A stretch of DNA of 52,297 nucleotides from HRBIN24 sp035574155 (lineage in GTDB: Bacteria > Chloroflexota > Dehalococcoidia > SM23-28-2 > HRBIN24): positions 1 through 52,297 of the forward strand of contig DATLZD010000040.1 in NCBI GenBank assembly GCA_035574155.1. Reading direction: 5' to 3'. Each line of letters opens with the position of its first letter. Position 1 is the first letter of the stretch. The notes under the pieces are model-generated. The model was not told the origin of the DNA. It saw only the letters and a list, made by a program, of their open reading frames with translations, and made no database searches. The position numbers were made by a program, and so were the translations under genes. Of the stretch, positions 16,649 to 23,125 are shown one piece after another.

Positions 16649-16678
16649 ATTATCTTACCCCATCGCCGGGGCGGGCAA
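16649..16678 (-). promoter_or_regulatory. Promoter of the EF-G-like gene
   Basis: On the minus strand TTGCCC (16678-16673) and GATAAT (16654-16649) are 18 bp apart. The leader to the ATG at 16600 is about 42 bases and contains the GGGAGGGGAG ribosome-binding site. Confidence 0.55.
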
Positions 16679-16716
16679 CCCGGGCCTGCCCCGTGCCCCC
16701 GGCTCCCCCGGCTTCC

Positions 16717-16746
16717 TTGTGTCCGCCTCGCAGGCCCCTGTAAGCT
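16717..16746 (+). promoter_or_regulatory. Possible near-leaderless promoter of the acyl-CoA synthetase gene
   Basis: TTGTGT (16717-16722) and TAAGCT (16741-16746) are 18 bp apart. The predicted start, near 16753, is only a few bases before the ATG at 16756, which would give a leaderless or nearly leaderless message. Both boxes are imperfect. Confidence 0.4.
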
Positions 16747-16755
16747 AGGGCCGGG

Positions 16756-18213
16756 ATGGACGAAGCCACCTTTCGAGAGCTGGAGGCCCTTCTCAGCCCC
16801 CGCTCCATCGCCGTGGTGGGTGCCTCGGCCAACCGCGACACCCCGGGCCACGACTACGTCCTCTCTCTCCTGCAGTACGGCTACCGGGGCCAGATATACC
16901 CTGTGAACCCCCGCTTGGAGGAGCTGCTAGGGCTGCCGGCCTACCCCAGCCTGCGGGAGGTGCCCGGGCCGGTGGACTACGTCATCTCCTGCGTGCCCAA
17001 CACGGCGGTGCTGGACCTGGTCGACCAGTGTGTCCAGAAGGGCGTCCGCGCCCTGCAGCTCTTCACTGCCCGCTTCAGCGAGACGGGCCGCGAGGAGGGC
17101 AGGCGACTGGAGCGGGAGCTTGCCCGGAGGGCGCGGGAGGGCGGCCTGCGCATCATCGGCCCCAACTGCATGGGCCTGCACCATTCACGGCTGGGCATCA
17201 CCTTTCGTCCCGACATGGCCTCGCCGCCAGGGGTGGTAGGCGTCCTGTCCCAGAGCGGCAACCTCCTGTTCGAGCTGAACTACCGGGGCGTGCCGCGGGG
17301 CCTGCGCTTCAGCAAGGCCATAAGCTACGGCAACGGCATCGACCTGGACGAGAGCGACCTCCTGCGCTACTTCGCCCACGACCCCGAGACGAGGGTCATC
17401 GGGGCCTACATCGAAGGGGTCAAGGACGGACGCCGCTTCCTCATGGCCCTGAGGGAGGCGGCCCGGGCCAAGCCCACGGTGGTACTCAAGGGCGGACGGA
17501 CAGGCGGTGGGGGACGCACGGCGGCCTCCCACACGGCGGCCCTGGCGGGGCGTCGCGAGGTGTGGGAGGCGGCCGTCCGCCAGGCGGGGGCGGTGTCGGT
17601 GGCCACCCTGGAGGACTTCATGGACCTGCTGGTGGCCTTCGCCCATATGAGGCCGGGGGGCGGGAGGCGGTTGGGCATCGTGGGCGGCGGCGGTGGTCGC
17701 TCGGTCCTGGCGGCCGACCAGTGCGAGGAGTTGGGTCTCGAGACGCCGCCCCTCTCGGAGGCCATTGAGGCCCATGTCCGGGCCAAGGCCCCCGAGCTGG
17801 CAGGCTGGATCACCAACCCCGTCGACCAGTCCATCCTGGCGGGCTCAGGGGTAGGGGGTGCCGAAATACTGGAGCTGATGGCCCAAGACCCCACCTACGA
17901 TGCCCTGGTGGCCATCCTAGGGGAGCCGTGGGCGCTGGGGCGTCCCAATCCTGAGGCCATCGTGCGCCGGGTGGCCCAGCGCTTCATAGACATCGCGCGG
18001 CGGGCTGCCAAGCCCATGGCGGTGGTCCTGAACCCGCCCGATTACCCCAAGGAGGAGCACTGGCGGCTCCTCTGCCAGGTCCGGGAGGAGATGGTAACGG
18101 CCGGCCTGGCCCTGTTCCCCTCGGTGGAGAGGGCCATCTGGGCCCTCTCGGTCTTCCTGCCCTACTGGTCGCGGCGGACGGCCCCGGAGGTCCCTCAGCC
18201 CTCGTCGGAGTAG
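16756..18213 (+). CDS. ADP-forming acyl-CoA synthetase, alpha subunit only
   Basis: This family couples hydrolysis of an acyl-CoA thioester to ATP synthesis, or the reverse. The 485-residue protein has the CoA-binding Rossmann domain (SPRSIAVVGASANRDTPGH, 14-32; YPVNPR; YVISCVPN), the succinyl-CoA-ligase-like domain (IIGPNCMGLHHSRLG; VLSQSGNLLFEL), and the phosphohistidine loop AASHTAALAG near 257-266, followed by a third ligase-like domain. It lacks the ATP-grasp beta domain that many bacterial homologues carry in fusion, and no beta subunit gene is seen nearby. It therefore needs a partner from elsewhere or does something else. It overlaps the convergent HD-domain gene by 19 bp. Confidence 0.85.
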   Translation: MDEATFRELEALLSPRSIAVVGASANRDTPGHDYVLSLLQYGYRGQIYPVNPRLEELLGLPAYPSLREVPGPVDYVISCVPNTAVLDLVDQCVQKGVRALQLFTARFSETGREEGRRLERELARRAREGGLRIIGPNCMGLHHSRLGITFRPDMASPPGVVGVLSQSGNLLFELNYRGVPRGLRFSKAISYGNGIDLDESDLLRYFAHDPETRVIGAYIEGVKDGRRFLMALREAARAKPTVVLKGGRTGGGGRTAASHTAALAGRREVWEAAVRQAGAVSVATLEDFMDLLVAFAHMRPGGGRRLGIVGGGGGRSVLAADQCEELGLETPPLSEAIEAHVRAKAPELAGWITNPVDQSILAGSGVGGAEILELMAQDPTYDALVAILGEPWALGRPNPEAIVRRVAQRFIDIARRAAKPMAVVLNPPDYPKEEHWRLLCQVREEMVTAGLALFPSVERAIWALSVFLPYWSRRTAPEVPQPSSE

Positions 18214-19715
18214 GGCAGGGGGATGGGGCCGGGCGCCTGGGCCTTCAGCTCCCTAGGGGCCGGCGCCGGGTACTCGATGCGGGGGTGGTAGATGCCCCGC
18301 AGGGTCGCCTTGAAGGACTCGGCGATGAGCTTCAGGTCGCGGAAGGTCAGGTCGCAGTCGTCCAGTTGCCCCTCGGCCACCCGTTCGCGGATGACCCCCT
18401 CCACCAGCTCGTCGATGTGCTCCGGCGAGTGGTCACGGGAGGCCCGCACCACCGCTTCCACCGAGTCGGCCAGCATGGCGATGGCCGTCTCCTTGGACTG
18501 GGGACGCGGCCCAGGGTAACGGAAACGGTCCGGGTCAGCATCGGGGTCGTGGGCCGCCGCCTTGCGGTAGAAGAAGGTCACCAGCCTGGTGCCGTGGTGC
18601 TCGGGGATGAAGGCCCGGACCCGTGCCGGCAGGCGGTGGCGGCGGGCCAACTGGAGGCCCGCCTGGACGTGCTGCACGATAATGTGGGCGCTGGCCTCAG
18701 GGTCGAGGCTGTCGTGGGGGTTATGGCCCCCCAGTTGGTTCTCCACGTAGTAGGCCGGTTGGGCCAGCTTGCCGATATCGTGGTAGAGGCAGCCCACCCG
18801 CACCAGCAGGGCGTCGGCGCCCACCGCCTGGGCGGCCCGCTCGGCCAGTGTGCTCACCATCAGGCTGTGATGGTAGGTGCCGGGCGCCCTGTCCTGCAGC
18901 TGCCGCAGCAGGGGATGGGTCAGCTGTGCCAGCTCCATGAGCTGGACACGGGTGGTGAGGCCCAGACTGTAGCCCAGCACCACTAGCGCCCCGGCCGTCA
19001 GCACCGACGACAGGCCACCCCCCAGGGCGGAGCTGAGGAGCATCCAGGGCAGGTCCACCCCTCGCCGGTCGGGCGAGAGGAGCCAGAGGGACAGCAGCGG
19101 CAGGAAGGTAGCCAGGGCCACCAGCGCCCCGGCCCAGACGTAGCGGTCCAGCCGCTCCGCCCTCTGGACGGCCAGGACACCGGCGATGCCGCCGGCGAAG
19201 AAGGCGCTGCCCATCTCCAGCCCCAGGAGGGGCGGCGCGCTGGCACGGGCGTCGGCCGGGTGCAGCCCGGCAAAGGCGGCCAGGAAGGCCAACACCGCGC
19301 CGGTGGCGAGGGCGACGCCGCCGTCCAGCAGGCTGGCCACCAACATGGGGGCCGCTGCCAGGGGCAGCATGTAGCGCAGGAAGAGTCGGTCACCGTCGGG
19401 CAGGGTGAGGGAGAGGAAGACCTTGGCCGCCGCTGTCCACAGCACCACCAGTGCGCCCAGGACAGCCAGCCGCCACGGCCCCCGCAGCTCCCGCGGCTGG
19501 AAGACGTAGAGGTAGGAGCCCAGGGAGGCCCCGGCCAGGGCCGCCGCCAGGGCGGCGGCGGCCGTCCCCTGGGCGGTGAGGCGGTTCTCCACCACGGTGT
19601 CCCCGAGGCGGAGGGTCCCCGGGGGCACGGGCACCAGCACCAGGGCCAGGGCGGCGGCCAACAGGAGAGCGAAGGCCGCCGCCTGGTGGGACGTTATGCG
19701 TTCGCTCTGGGCCAC
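18195..19715 (-). CDS. pgpH: PgpH-like membrane HD phosphohydrolase (probable c-di-AMP phosphodiesterase)
   Basis: PgpH enzymes hydrolyse cyclic di-AMP to pApA at the membrane. This 506-residue protein has about eight hydrophobic segments in residues 11-250. The cytoplasmic HD domain follows with the family pattern in order: PGTYHHSLMV (278-287), LYHDIGK with His312-Asp313, YVENQLGGHNPHD (323-335), HIIVQHV with His349, EHHGT (372-376) and the distal aspartate in MLADSVEA. Bacillus PgpH is about 700 residues; the large extracellular 7TMR-HDED part after the first helix is absent here and only LRLGDTVVENRLT remains in its place. It starts with GTG after GGTTGGAGAA, 71 bp downstream of yqeY. Proximity of rpsU, yqeY and pgpH (yqfF) in Bacillus supports the identity. 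A TATCAT box at 19748-19743 could give it an extra promoter. Confidence 0.85.
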   Translation of the reverse strand: MAQSERITSHQAAAFALLLAAALALVLVPVPPGTLRLGDTVVENRLTAQGTAAAALAAALAGASLGSYLYVFQPRELRGPWRLAVLGALVVLWTAAAKVFLSLTLPDGDRLFLRYMLPLAAAPMLVASLLDGGVALATGAVLAFLAAFAGLHPADARASAPPLLGLEMGSAFFAGGIAGVLAVQRAERLDRYVWAGALVALATFLPLLSLWLLSPDRRGVDLPWMLLSSALGGGLSSVLTAGALVVLGYSLGLTTRVQLMELAQLTHPLLRQLQDRAPGTYHHSLMVSTLAERAAQAVGADALLVRVGCLYHDIGKLAQPAYYVENQLGGHNPHDSLDPEASAHIIVQHVQAGLQLARRHRLPARVRAFIPEHHGTRLVTFFYRKAAAHDPDADPDRFRYPGPRPQSKETAIAMLADSVEAVVRASRDHSPEHIDELVEGVIRERVAEGQLDDCDLTFRDLKLIAESFKATLRGIYHPRIEYPAPAPRELKAQAPGPIPLPYSDEG

Positions 19716-19786
19716 GGCGGTTCTCCAACCCCTAGCAAGGAAATGATAGCAGAGGGGGCCCCTTGAGGCCTGGGAGGGCAGCGGCG

Positions 19787-20245
19787 CTAGGAAGAGCGGC
19801 CCGACAGGAGCTCGTCCACCACCTGACTGATGAGGCGCCCCTCGGCGCGGCCGGCCAGGCGCTGGATGAGCAGGGGCATCACCTTGCCCTTGTCGGCGGG
19901 GCCCTTGGCGCCCACCTCGGCGATGGCGGCGCGGGCGGCCTCGGCCACCTCGTCGCGGGACATGGGCGGGGGAAGGTAGGACTGGAGGACGGCCAGCTCG
20001 GCCTCCTCCTTCTCCACCAGGTCAGGTCGGTTGCCCTTACGGAACTCCTCGATGCTCTCGCGGTGGCGGCGGGCCTCCCGCTGGATGATGGCGATGACCT
20101 CGGCGTCGTCCAGCGGACGCCCCTTTTCCACTTCGGCGTTTTTGACGGCCCAGGTGACCATGCGGATGGCCGTCTTGCGGGCCTCGTCGCGCTGGCGGAT
20201 GGCCTCTTTAAGGTCTTCGGCTAGCCTCTCTTTGAGAGAGGACAC
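19787..20245 (-). CDS. yqeY: GatB/YqeY-domain protein
   Basis: This 152-residue protein matches YqeY over its full length: SSLKERLAEDLKEAIRQRDE at the N-terminus, IRMVTWAVKNAEVEKGR, the RESIEEFRKGNRPDLVEKEE helix, ELAVLQSYLPPPMS near 83-96, and a C-terminal helical bundle with DKGKVMPLLIQRLAGRAEGRLI. The domain resembles the tail of the GatB amidotransferase subunit and may bind tRNA, but no catalytic role is established. It starts 6 bp after rpsU, an order found in many bacteria. Confidence 0.95.
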   Translation of the reverse strand: MSSLKERLAEDLKEAIRQRDEARKTAIRMVTWAVKNAEVEKGRPLDDAEVIAIIQREARRHRESIEEFRKGNRPDLVEKEEAELAVLQSYLPPPMSRDEVAEAARAAIAEVGAKGPADKGKVMPLLIQRLAGRAEGRLISQVVDELLSGRSS

Positions 20246-20251
20246 ACCGCA

Positions 20252-20452
20252 TCAACCCCGGAGGGCGCGCTGGGAGTTCTTGATGCTCTTGCGGAGCTTG
20301 GCAGCGGCCTTCTTCTTGCGCTTGACGCTGGGGGGCTCGTAATGCTCGCGCCGGCGGGCCTCGGCCAGGATCCCCAGCTGTTGGACCAGCTTGTTGAACC
20401 GCTTGAGGGCCTGGTCGATGGACTCGTTAGGGCCGATGATGACTTCTGCCAC
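20252..20452 (-). CDS. rpsU: Ribosomal protein bS21
   Basis: The 66-residue small-subunit protein reads VAEVIIGPNESIDQALKRFN, then a very basic tail with KRKKKAAAKLRKSIKNS, as expected for bS21. The start is GTG at 20452, chosen because GGGAGGGA lies 7 bp upstream and the product then begins at the conserved position; a longer frame from 20530 adds residues unlike S21. It is the first gene of rpsU-yqeY-pgpH and has a near-perfect promoter. Confidence 0.95.
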   Translation of the reverse strand: MAEVIIGPNESIDQALKRFNKLVQQLGILAEARRREHYEPPSVKRKKKAAAKLRKSIKNSQRALRG

Positions 20453-20514
20453 GGTAGGTCCCTCCCAAGGCTGATGGTGTTGTCGTGGGCCGCAAGCGCG
20501 GGCACTCGTGGCGG

Positions 20515-20543
20515 ATTTTACAAACCACAACGCCCTATGTCAA
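20515..20543 (-). promoter_or_regulatory. Promoter of rpsU-yqeY-pgpH
   Basis: On the minus strand TTGACA (20543-20538) and TAAAAT (20520-20515) are separated by 17 bp. The start would be near 20508, with a leader of about 55 bases. The hexamers and spacing are the same as in the divergent riboswitch promoter; the two -35 boxes are only 16 bp apart. Confidence 0.85.
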
Positions 20544-20559
20544 CGGGGTGTTGGGGGTG

Positions 20560-20588
20560 TTGACAGGTGGGGGCGGTTGGCCTAAAAT
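20560..20588 (+). promoter_or_regulatory. Promoter of the c-di-AMP riboswitch transcript
   Basis: TTGACA (20560-20565) and TAAAAT (20583-20588) are separated by 17 bp, with transcription expected from about 20595, just before the leader hairpin and the riboswitch. Confidence 0.85.
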
Positions 20589-20596
20589 GTTACCGA

Positions 20597-20744
20597 GGTC
20601 ACAATCCCCTCGGGGATGTGGCCCCGCCTAATCCGCCGTGAGGCGGACCGGGGGACAGGCTCTCTTGGGGTGAATCTCGCCCCTCGGGGCGAGTAGGGCT
20701 AAGCCTTTCGGCCCGAACCCGTCAACTAACCTCGGAGGCGTCAG
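20597..20744 (+). promoter_or_regulatory. c-di-AMP riboswitch (ydaO/yuaA leader), with a 5' accessory hairpin
   Basis: The core at 20624-20742 matches the ydaO/yuaA class segment by segment: GCCTAATCC (20626-20634), a CCGCC-GTGA-GGCGG hairpin (20633-20646), CCGGGGGAC (20648-20656), TTGGGGTGAATC (20665-20676), a CTCGCCCC/GGGGCGAG hairpin (20676-20693), GTAGGGC (20693-20699), then CCCGAACCCGTCAACTAACC (20712-20731) and AGGCG. P1 is CGCCT (20625-20629) with AGGCG (20736-20740). One conserved G of the usual GTCAGCTAAC is A here. A separate 27-base hairpin (20597-20623) precedes the core. In B. subtilis this class turns genes off when c-di-AMP is high. Here it controls a zinc-ribbon gene. Confidence 0.95.
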
Positions 20745-20748
20745 AAAG

Positions 20749-20782
20749 GCCTTGGTCAGCAGCCGCTGACGGAGGCTTTTTT
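20749..20782 (+). terminator. Intrinsic terminator of the riboswitch expression platform
   Basis: GCCT (20749-20752) pairs with AGGC (20773-20776), and GTCAGC (20755-20760) pairs with GCTGAC (20765-20770) around an AGCC loop, followed by six T at 20777-20782. It lies between the riboswitch and the ribosome-binding site, as expected for transcriptional control. AGGC (20736-20739) of the P1 3' strand could instead pair with GCCT (20749-20752), which would break both P1 and the terminator. Confidence 0.9.
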
Positions 20783-20802
20783 GTTGAGGAGGGCCAGCTG
20801 AA

Positions 20803-21012
20803 ATGGTCACCACTACCAAGCCCAGCCTCTGCCCTCGGTGCCGTGGCTCCCTGGTCTTCGAGGAGGACTGGTATGGGGCCTATGGCTCCTGCCTCATGTG
20901 CGGCTACGTATACGAGGTGGGAGCCATCCCCGTAGAGGAGATCGAGCGCGAGCTGGCAGGCGACGGCCGACAGCGGCGCCGGCAGCCCTCCCACGGCAAG
21001 CTACGCCTCTGA
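20803..21012 (+). CDS. 69-residue zinc-ribbon protein under c-di-AMP riboswitch control
   Basis: The protein has a CxxC pair at C10/C13 (LCPRC) and another at C30/C33 (SCLMCGY), 16 residues apart, giving a classical four-cysteine zinc ribbon. The knuckle is followed by YVYEVGAIPVEEIERELAG and a basic, disordered tail rich in Arg, Gln and Lys. It has no membrane segment. The ATG at 20803 has GAGGAGGG about 9 bp upstream. Its function is unknown; single ribbons with basic tails often bind nucleic acid or a partner protein, but this is only a possibility. The riboswitch and terminator directly upstream imply expression when c-di-AMP is low. A 97-residue gene follows 67 bp later and may share the message. 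Confidence 0.8.
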   Translation: MVTTTKPSLCPRCRGSLVFEEDWYGAYGSCLMCGYVYEVGAIPVEEIERELAGDGRQRRRQPSHGKLRL

Positions 21013-21079
21013 CCCCGTCTTGATAGCCGCCCCCGACGGCGCTAAACTGTCGCTACTCGCAGGTCGTTGGGGGAAGGCC

Positions 21080-21373
21080 ATGGCCTATATCCGGGTGTCC
21101 CTCATGCGCCCCATGGCGGGCCACGAGGCGGAGGTCGAGAGCCTCAACCGCGAGCTGGTGGCCTATTACCGCCGCTTCCCGGGCTGCCTGGCGGCCTACT
21201 TCGTGCAGGCCGCCGATGGCTCCGGCGAGCTGGGCCGGGTCTCCGTCTGGGAGCGGGAGGAGGACGCCGACCGGGCCGCCAACGACGACCATTCCCTGGC
21301 CCTCCGCTCCCGCCTGCACCTGCTCATCCAGCCCGGCCACCAGGACCGCTCCTTCCAGGCCCAAGCGCCGTAG
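21080..21373 (+). CDS. Antibiotic-biosynthesis-monooxygenase (ABM)-like small protein
   Basis: This 97-residue protein has the pattern of the dimeric alpha/beta-barrel ABM domain: an opening strand AYIRVSLMRPMAGHEAEVE, the helix LNRELVAYYRRFPGCLAAYFV, then GRVSVWEREEDADRAANDD and a final helix with LRSRLHLLI. These domains include haem-degrading and quinol-oxidising enzymes as well as proteins of unknown function, and no active-site residue is certain here. The ATG at 21080 follows GGGGGAAGG, and is preferred over an upstream frame from 21020. It may be read through from the riboswitch-controlled gene. Confidence 0.65.
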   Translation: MAYIRVSLMRPMAGHEAEVESLNRELVAYYRRFPGCLAAYFVQAADGSGELGRVSVWEREEDADRAANDDHSLALRSRLHLLIQPGHQDRSFQAQAP

Positions 21374-21378
21374 GACGG

Positions 21379-21407
21379 TTGTAACGGACTCTCCCATGGG
21401 ATATCCT
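21379..21407 (+). promoter_or_regulatory. Weak promoter candidate before the 93-residue hypothetical gene
   Basis: TTGTAA (21379-21384) and TATCCT (21402-21407) are 17 bp apart. The start would fall near 21414, at the edge of the GGGAGGTGG ribosome-binding site, so the leader would be about 15 bases. Confidence 0.35.
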
Positions 21408-21428
21408 ACAGGTGGGAGGTGGACGACC

Positions 21429-21710
21429 ATGGAGCCCACCCTGGAGGGCAGGAAGGAACTGGAGGGGGTGCGCGGCGGCGAGGGACGCTACTCCAGCCTG
21501 CAGTCCTACTTCCTGGGCCGCCTTGAGCGCCTCCTGCGACAGCGCTACGAGCACCAGGACCTCCTCTCCCCTGAGGCTGTCCGCCTCCTGGACAGGGCCA
21601 TCTACTCGACCTACTGCGACTGCCTTGACCTGGGGGTGGGCAGTGAGGCCCAGCGTCTGCTGAGGCGTTTCCCCGTGCCCTCGGCCGGCAGCCGCAGCGG
21701 CGACAACTGA
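21429..21710 (+). CDS. Hypothetical helical protein (93 residues)
   Basis: I do not recognise this family. The product is charged and mostly helical: an acidic N-terminus (EGRKELEGVRGGEG), a helix with SYFLGRLERLLRQRYEHQD, a second helix SPEAVRLLDRAIYSTYCDCLD with two cysteines close together, then EAQRLLRRFPVP and a polar tail. There is no signal or membrane segment. The ATG at 21429 has GGGAGGTGG about 7 bp upstream; an in-frame ATG at 21396 has none. A strong terminator follows 20 bp after the stop, which supports a real transcript ending here. Confidence 0.65.
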   Translation: MEPTLEGRKELEGVRGGEGRYSSLQSYFLGRLERLLRQRYEHQDLLSPEAVRLLDRAIYSTYCDCLDLGVGSEAQRLLRRFPVPSAGSRSGDN

Positions 21711-21729
21711 AGAGAGAGGGCGCTTTCGT

Positions 21730-21752
21730 GGGGGGCGGGCTGCCCCCTTTTT
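21730..21752 (+). terminator. Intrinsic terminator
   Basis: GGGGGC (21731-21736) and GCCCCC (21742-21747) pair around a five-base loop and are followed by five T (21748-21752). It closes the transcript of the small genes to its left. No gene is seen from here to 21887. Confidence 0.88.
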
Positions 21753-21887
21753 ATTTGTCCCCAGGGCTCAGGGGAGCCATGCAGCGGGCATCGGGGTGTG
21801 GCGTGGGGGTGCTCCTGTCCCGATGCCCCGGCCCTGCCAGGCACCCTCTGCGCATCCTTGGCCCCTGCCGGCGGCCCACTGCAGGGC

Positions 21888-22592
21888 CTAGAAGGCCAAC
21901 TGGATGTGGCGGAACCGCTCGTGGTAACGGCCGTCCTCGCCCCTCAGGCGCTGGCGCAGGTTCTCCAGCAACCGCTCCGGCTCACGGATCTGGCTGCGGT
22001 GGCAGAGCAGGGCCTGGACCTTCAGCTCCAGCACCTCGGTGATGTCCACGGCGAAGTTGGGGTCGCCGCTGCTCCATAGGTACACGTCGCTGACCCGGTG
22101 GGGCTCCAGCCCCTCGGCCACCAGCTCGGGATAGGCGGGTCGGGTGCGGGCCATGGGGTACACGGCGTCCAGGGTGGCCTCCCCCACCGCCCGGTGGTCG
22201 GGGTGGTTGATGGCACGGTTGGCGATGATCTGGCCTGGCTCATGGGTGAACACAGCATCGGGGCGGATGAGGCGGATGTAGCGCACTATGTCCCGCACCA
22301 GCTCCCGGGAATAGGTGACCTCGCCGTCCACGTAGTCCAGGAAGAAGACCTCCTTCACGCCCAGCACCCTGGCTGCCTCCCGCTGCTCCTGGCGACGGGT
22401 GGCGATGAGGCGGTCGGTCAGGGTCTCGGGGTCGTTGGACCCCTTGGAGCCGTCGGTGCAGACCAGGTAGTAGAACTCCCAGCCGTCGCGGGACCACAGG
22501 GCGGCGGTGCCGGCACAGCCGAACTCGGCGTCGTCGGGGTGGGCGGCCACCACCAGCGCCCGCTTGGGCACCTGCTCGTCGCTCTCCGCCAT
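21888..22592 (-). CDS. PIG-L/LmbE-family zinc deacetylase
   Basis: This 234-residue protein belongs to the family that removes acetyl groups from N-acetylglucosamine-type sugars, as in bacillithiol and mycothiol synthesis. Zinc site: AAHPDDAEFGCAG (16-28), with His18, Asp20 and Asp21. Further motifs are CTDGSKGSND, RRQEQREAARVLGV, FLDYVDGEV and the HPDHRAVGEATLDAVYP segment with the third metal histidine. It resembles the BshB-like branch, but no glycosyltransferase or ligase of a thiol pathway is beside it, so the substrate is open. The start at 22592 follows AGGAGG by 5 bp; two ATGs further upstream are less well placed. Confidence 0.9.
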   Translation of the reverse strand: MAESDEQVPKRALVVAAHPDDAEFGCAGTAALWSRDGWEFYYLVCTDGSKGSNDPETLTDRLIATRRQEQREAARVLGVKEVFFLDYVDGEVTYSRELVRDIVRYIRLIRPDAVFTHEPGQIIANRAINHPDHRAVGEATLDAVYPMARTRPAYPELVAEGLEPHRVSDVYLWSSGDPNFAVDITEVLELKVQALLCHRSQIREPERLLENLRQRLRGEDGRYHERFRHIQLAF

Positions 22593-22678
22593 CGTGGCCT
22601 CCTGTGCCATCATTCTAGCAAGGGCATCAGGCGAGGGGCCAGCATCCCATCGAGGCCTGTTATGGGCGGGGCGCTATA

Positions 22679-23038
22679 ATGCCTAGCGGGCCGCCGGCCC
22701 GAGGAGCCTTGGCGTCGGAGCGAGAGGCCCTGCTGCAATTGGCCCGCATCCTGGGGGACGAGGTGGTGCTGGTCCCCCTGGGCCTGTCCCGTCGGCACCT
22801 GCCCGCGGCCCTGGAGGAGGGGCAGAGGCGCAGGCTGCAGGCGGTGCTAGACGGCCAGCTGCCACGGCTGGCCGAGGCCCTGCTGGTGGAGGCCGTCGCC
22901 AATGACGATGTGGTGGACAGGGCATCGGCCCTGGCCTACCTGGAGGACAGGCTCCGCTCCCTGGGCCAGCTCCTCTCGCCGCAACAGATAGAGGGGCTGC
23001 GCCACCGCTTGCGCTCTCTCAGGGTCCCCTGGGCCTGA
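22679..23038 (+). CDS. Hypothetical protein upstream of ileS
   Basis: I do not recognise this 119-residue product. It is leucine-, arginine- and glutamate-rich and probably all helical (LASEREALLQLARILGDE, RRRLQAVLDGQLPRLAEALL, SALAYLEDRLRSLGQLLSPQ), without signal or metal motifs. The start is uncertain: a TATAAT box (22675-22680) overlaps the ATG at 22679, so if that box is used the real start is further in, perhaps the TTG at 22709 with GAGGAG close before it. Its reading frame has the local G/C third-position bias. ileS follows 87 bp later. Confidence 0.55.
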   Translation: MPSGPPARGALASEREALLQLARILGDEVVLVPLGLSRRHLPAALEEGQRRRLQAVLDGQLPRLAEALLVEAVANDDVVDRASALAYLEDRLRSLGQLLSPQQIEGLRHRLRSLRVPWA

Positions 23039-23125
23039 CCTCCTCGACCGTCGCCTCAGGGTGGAAGATTGGCTGCAGGTCTGGAACAATAGGATTCCGG
23101 AACGTCGCCGAGCCGATAGCCGACC

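Noticed and set aside
15152..16906. 584-codon open frame on the plus strand opposite the EF-G-like gene
   Set aside because: It is antisense to a clear protein family, has no ribosome-binding site and a low-complexity Gly/Leu/Gln composition, as expected for a shadow frame in G+C-rich DNA.
20590..20745. Leader considered as 6S RNA or another structured RNA
   Set aside because: The ordered segments GCCTAATCC, CCGGGGGAC, TTGGGGTGAATC and CCCGAACCCGTCAACTAACC fit the c-di-AMP riboswitch, and a terminator and coding gene follow directly.
23039..23125. CAGGGTGGAAG upstream of ileS recalled a T-box (AGGGTGG)
   Set aside because: The gap is only 87 bp, the rest of the T-box motif is absent and there is no specifier stem or terminator.
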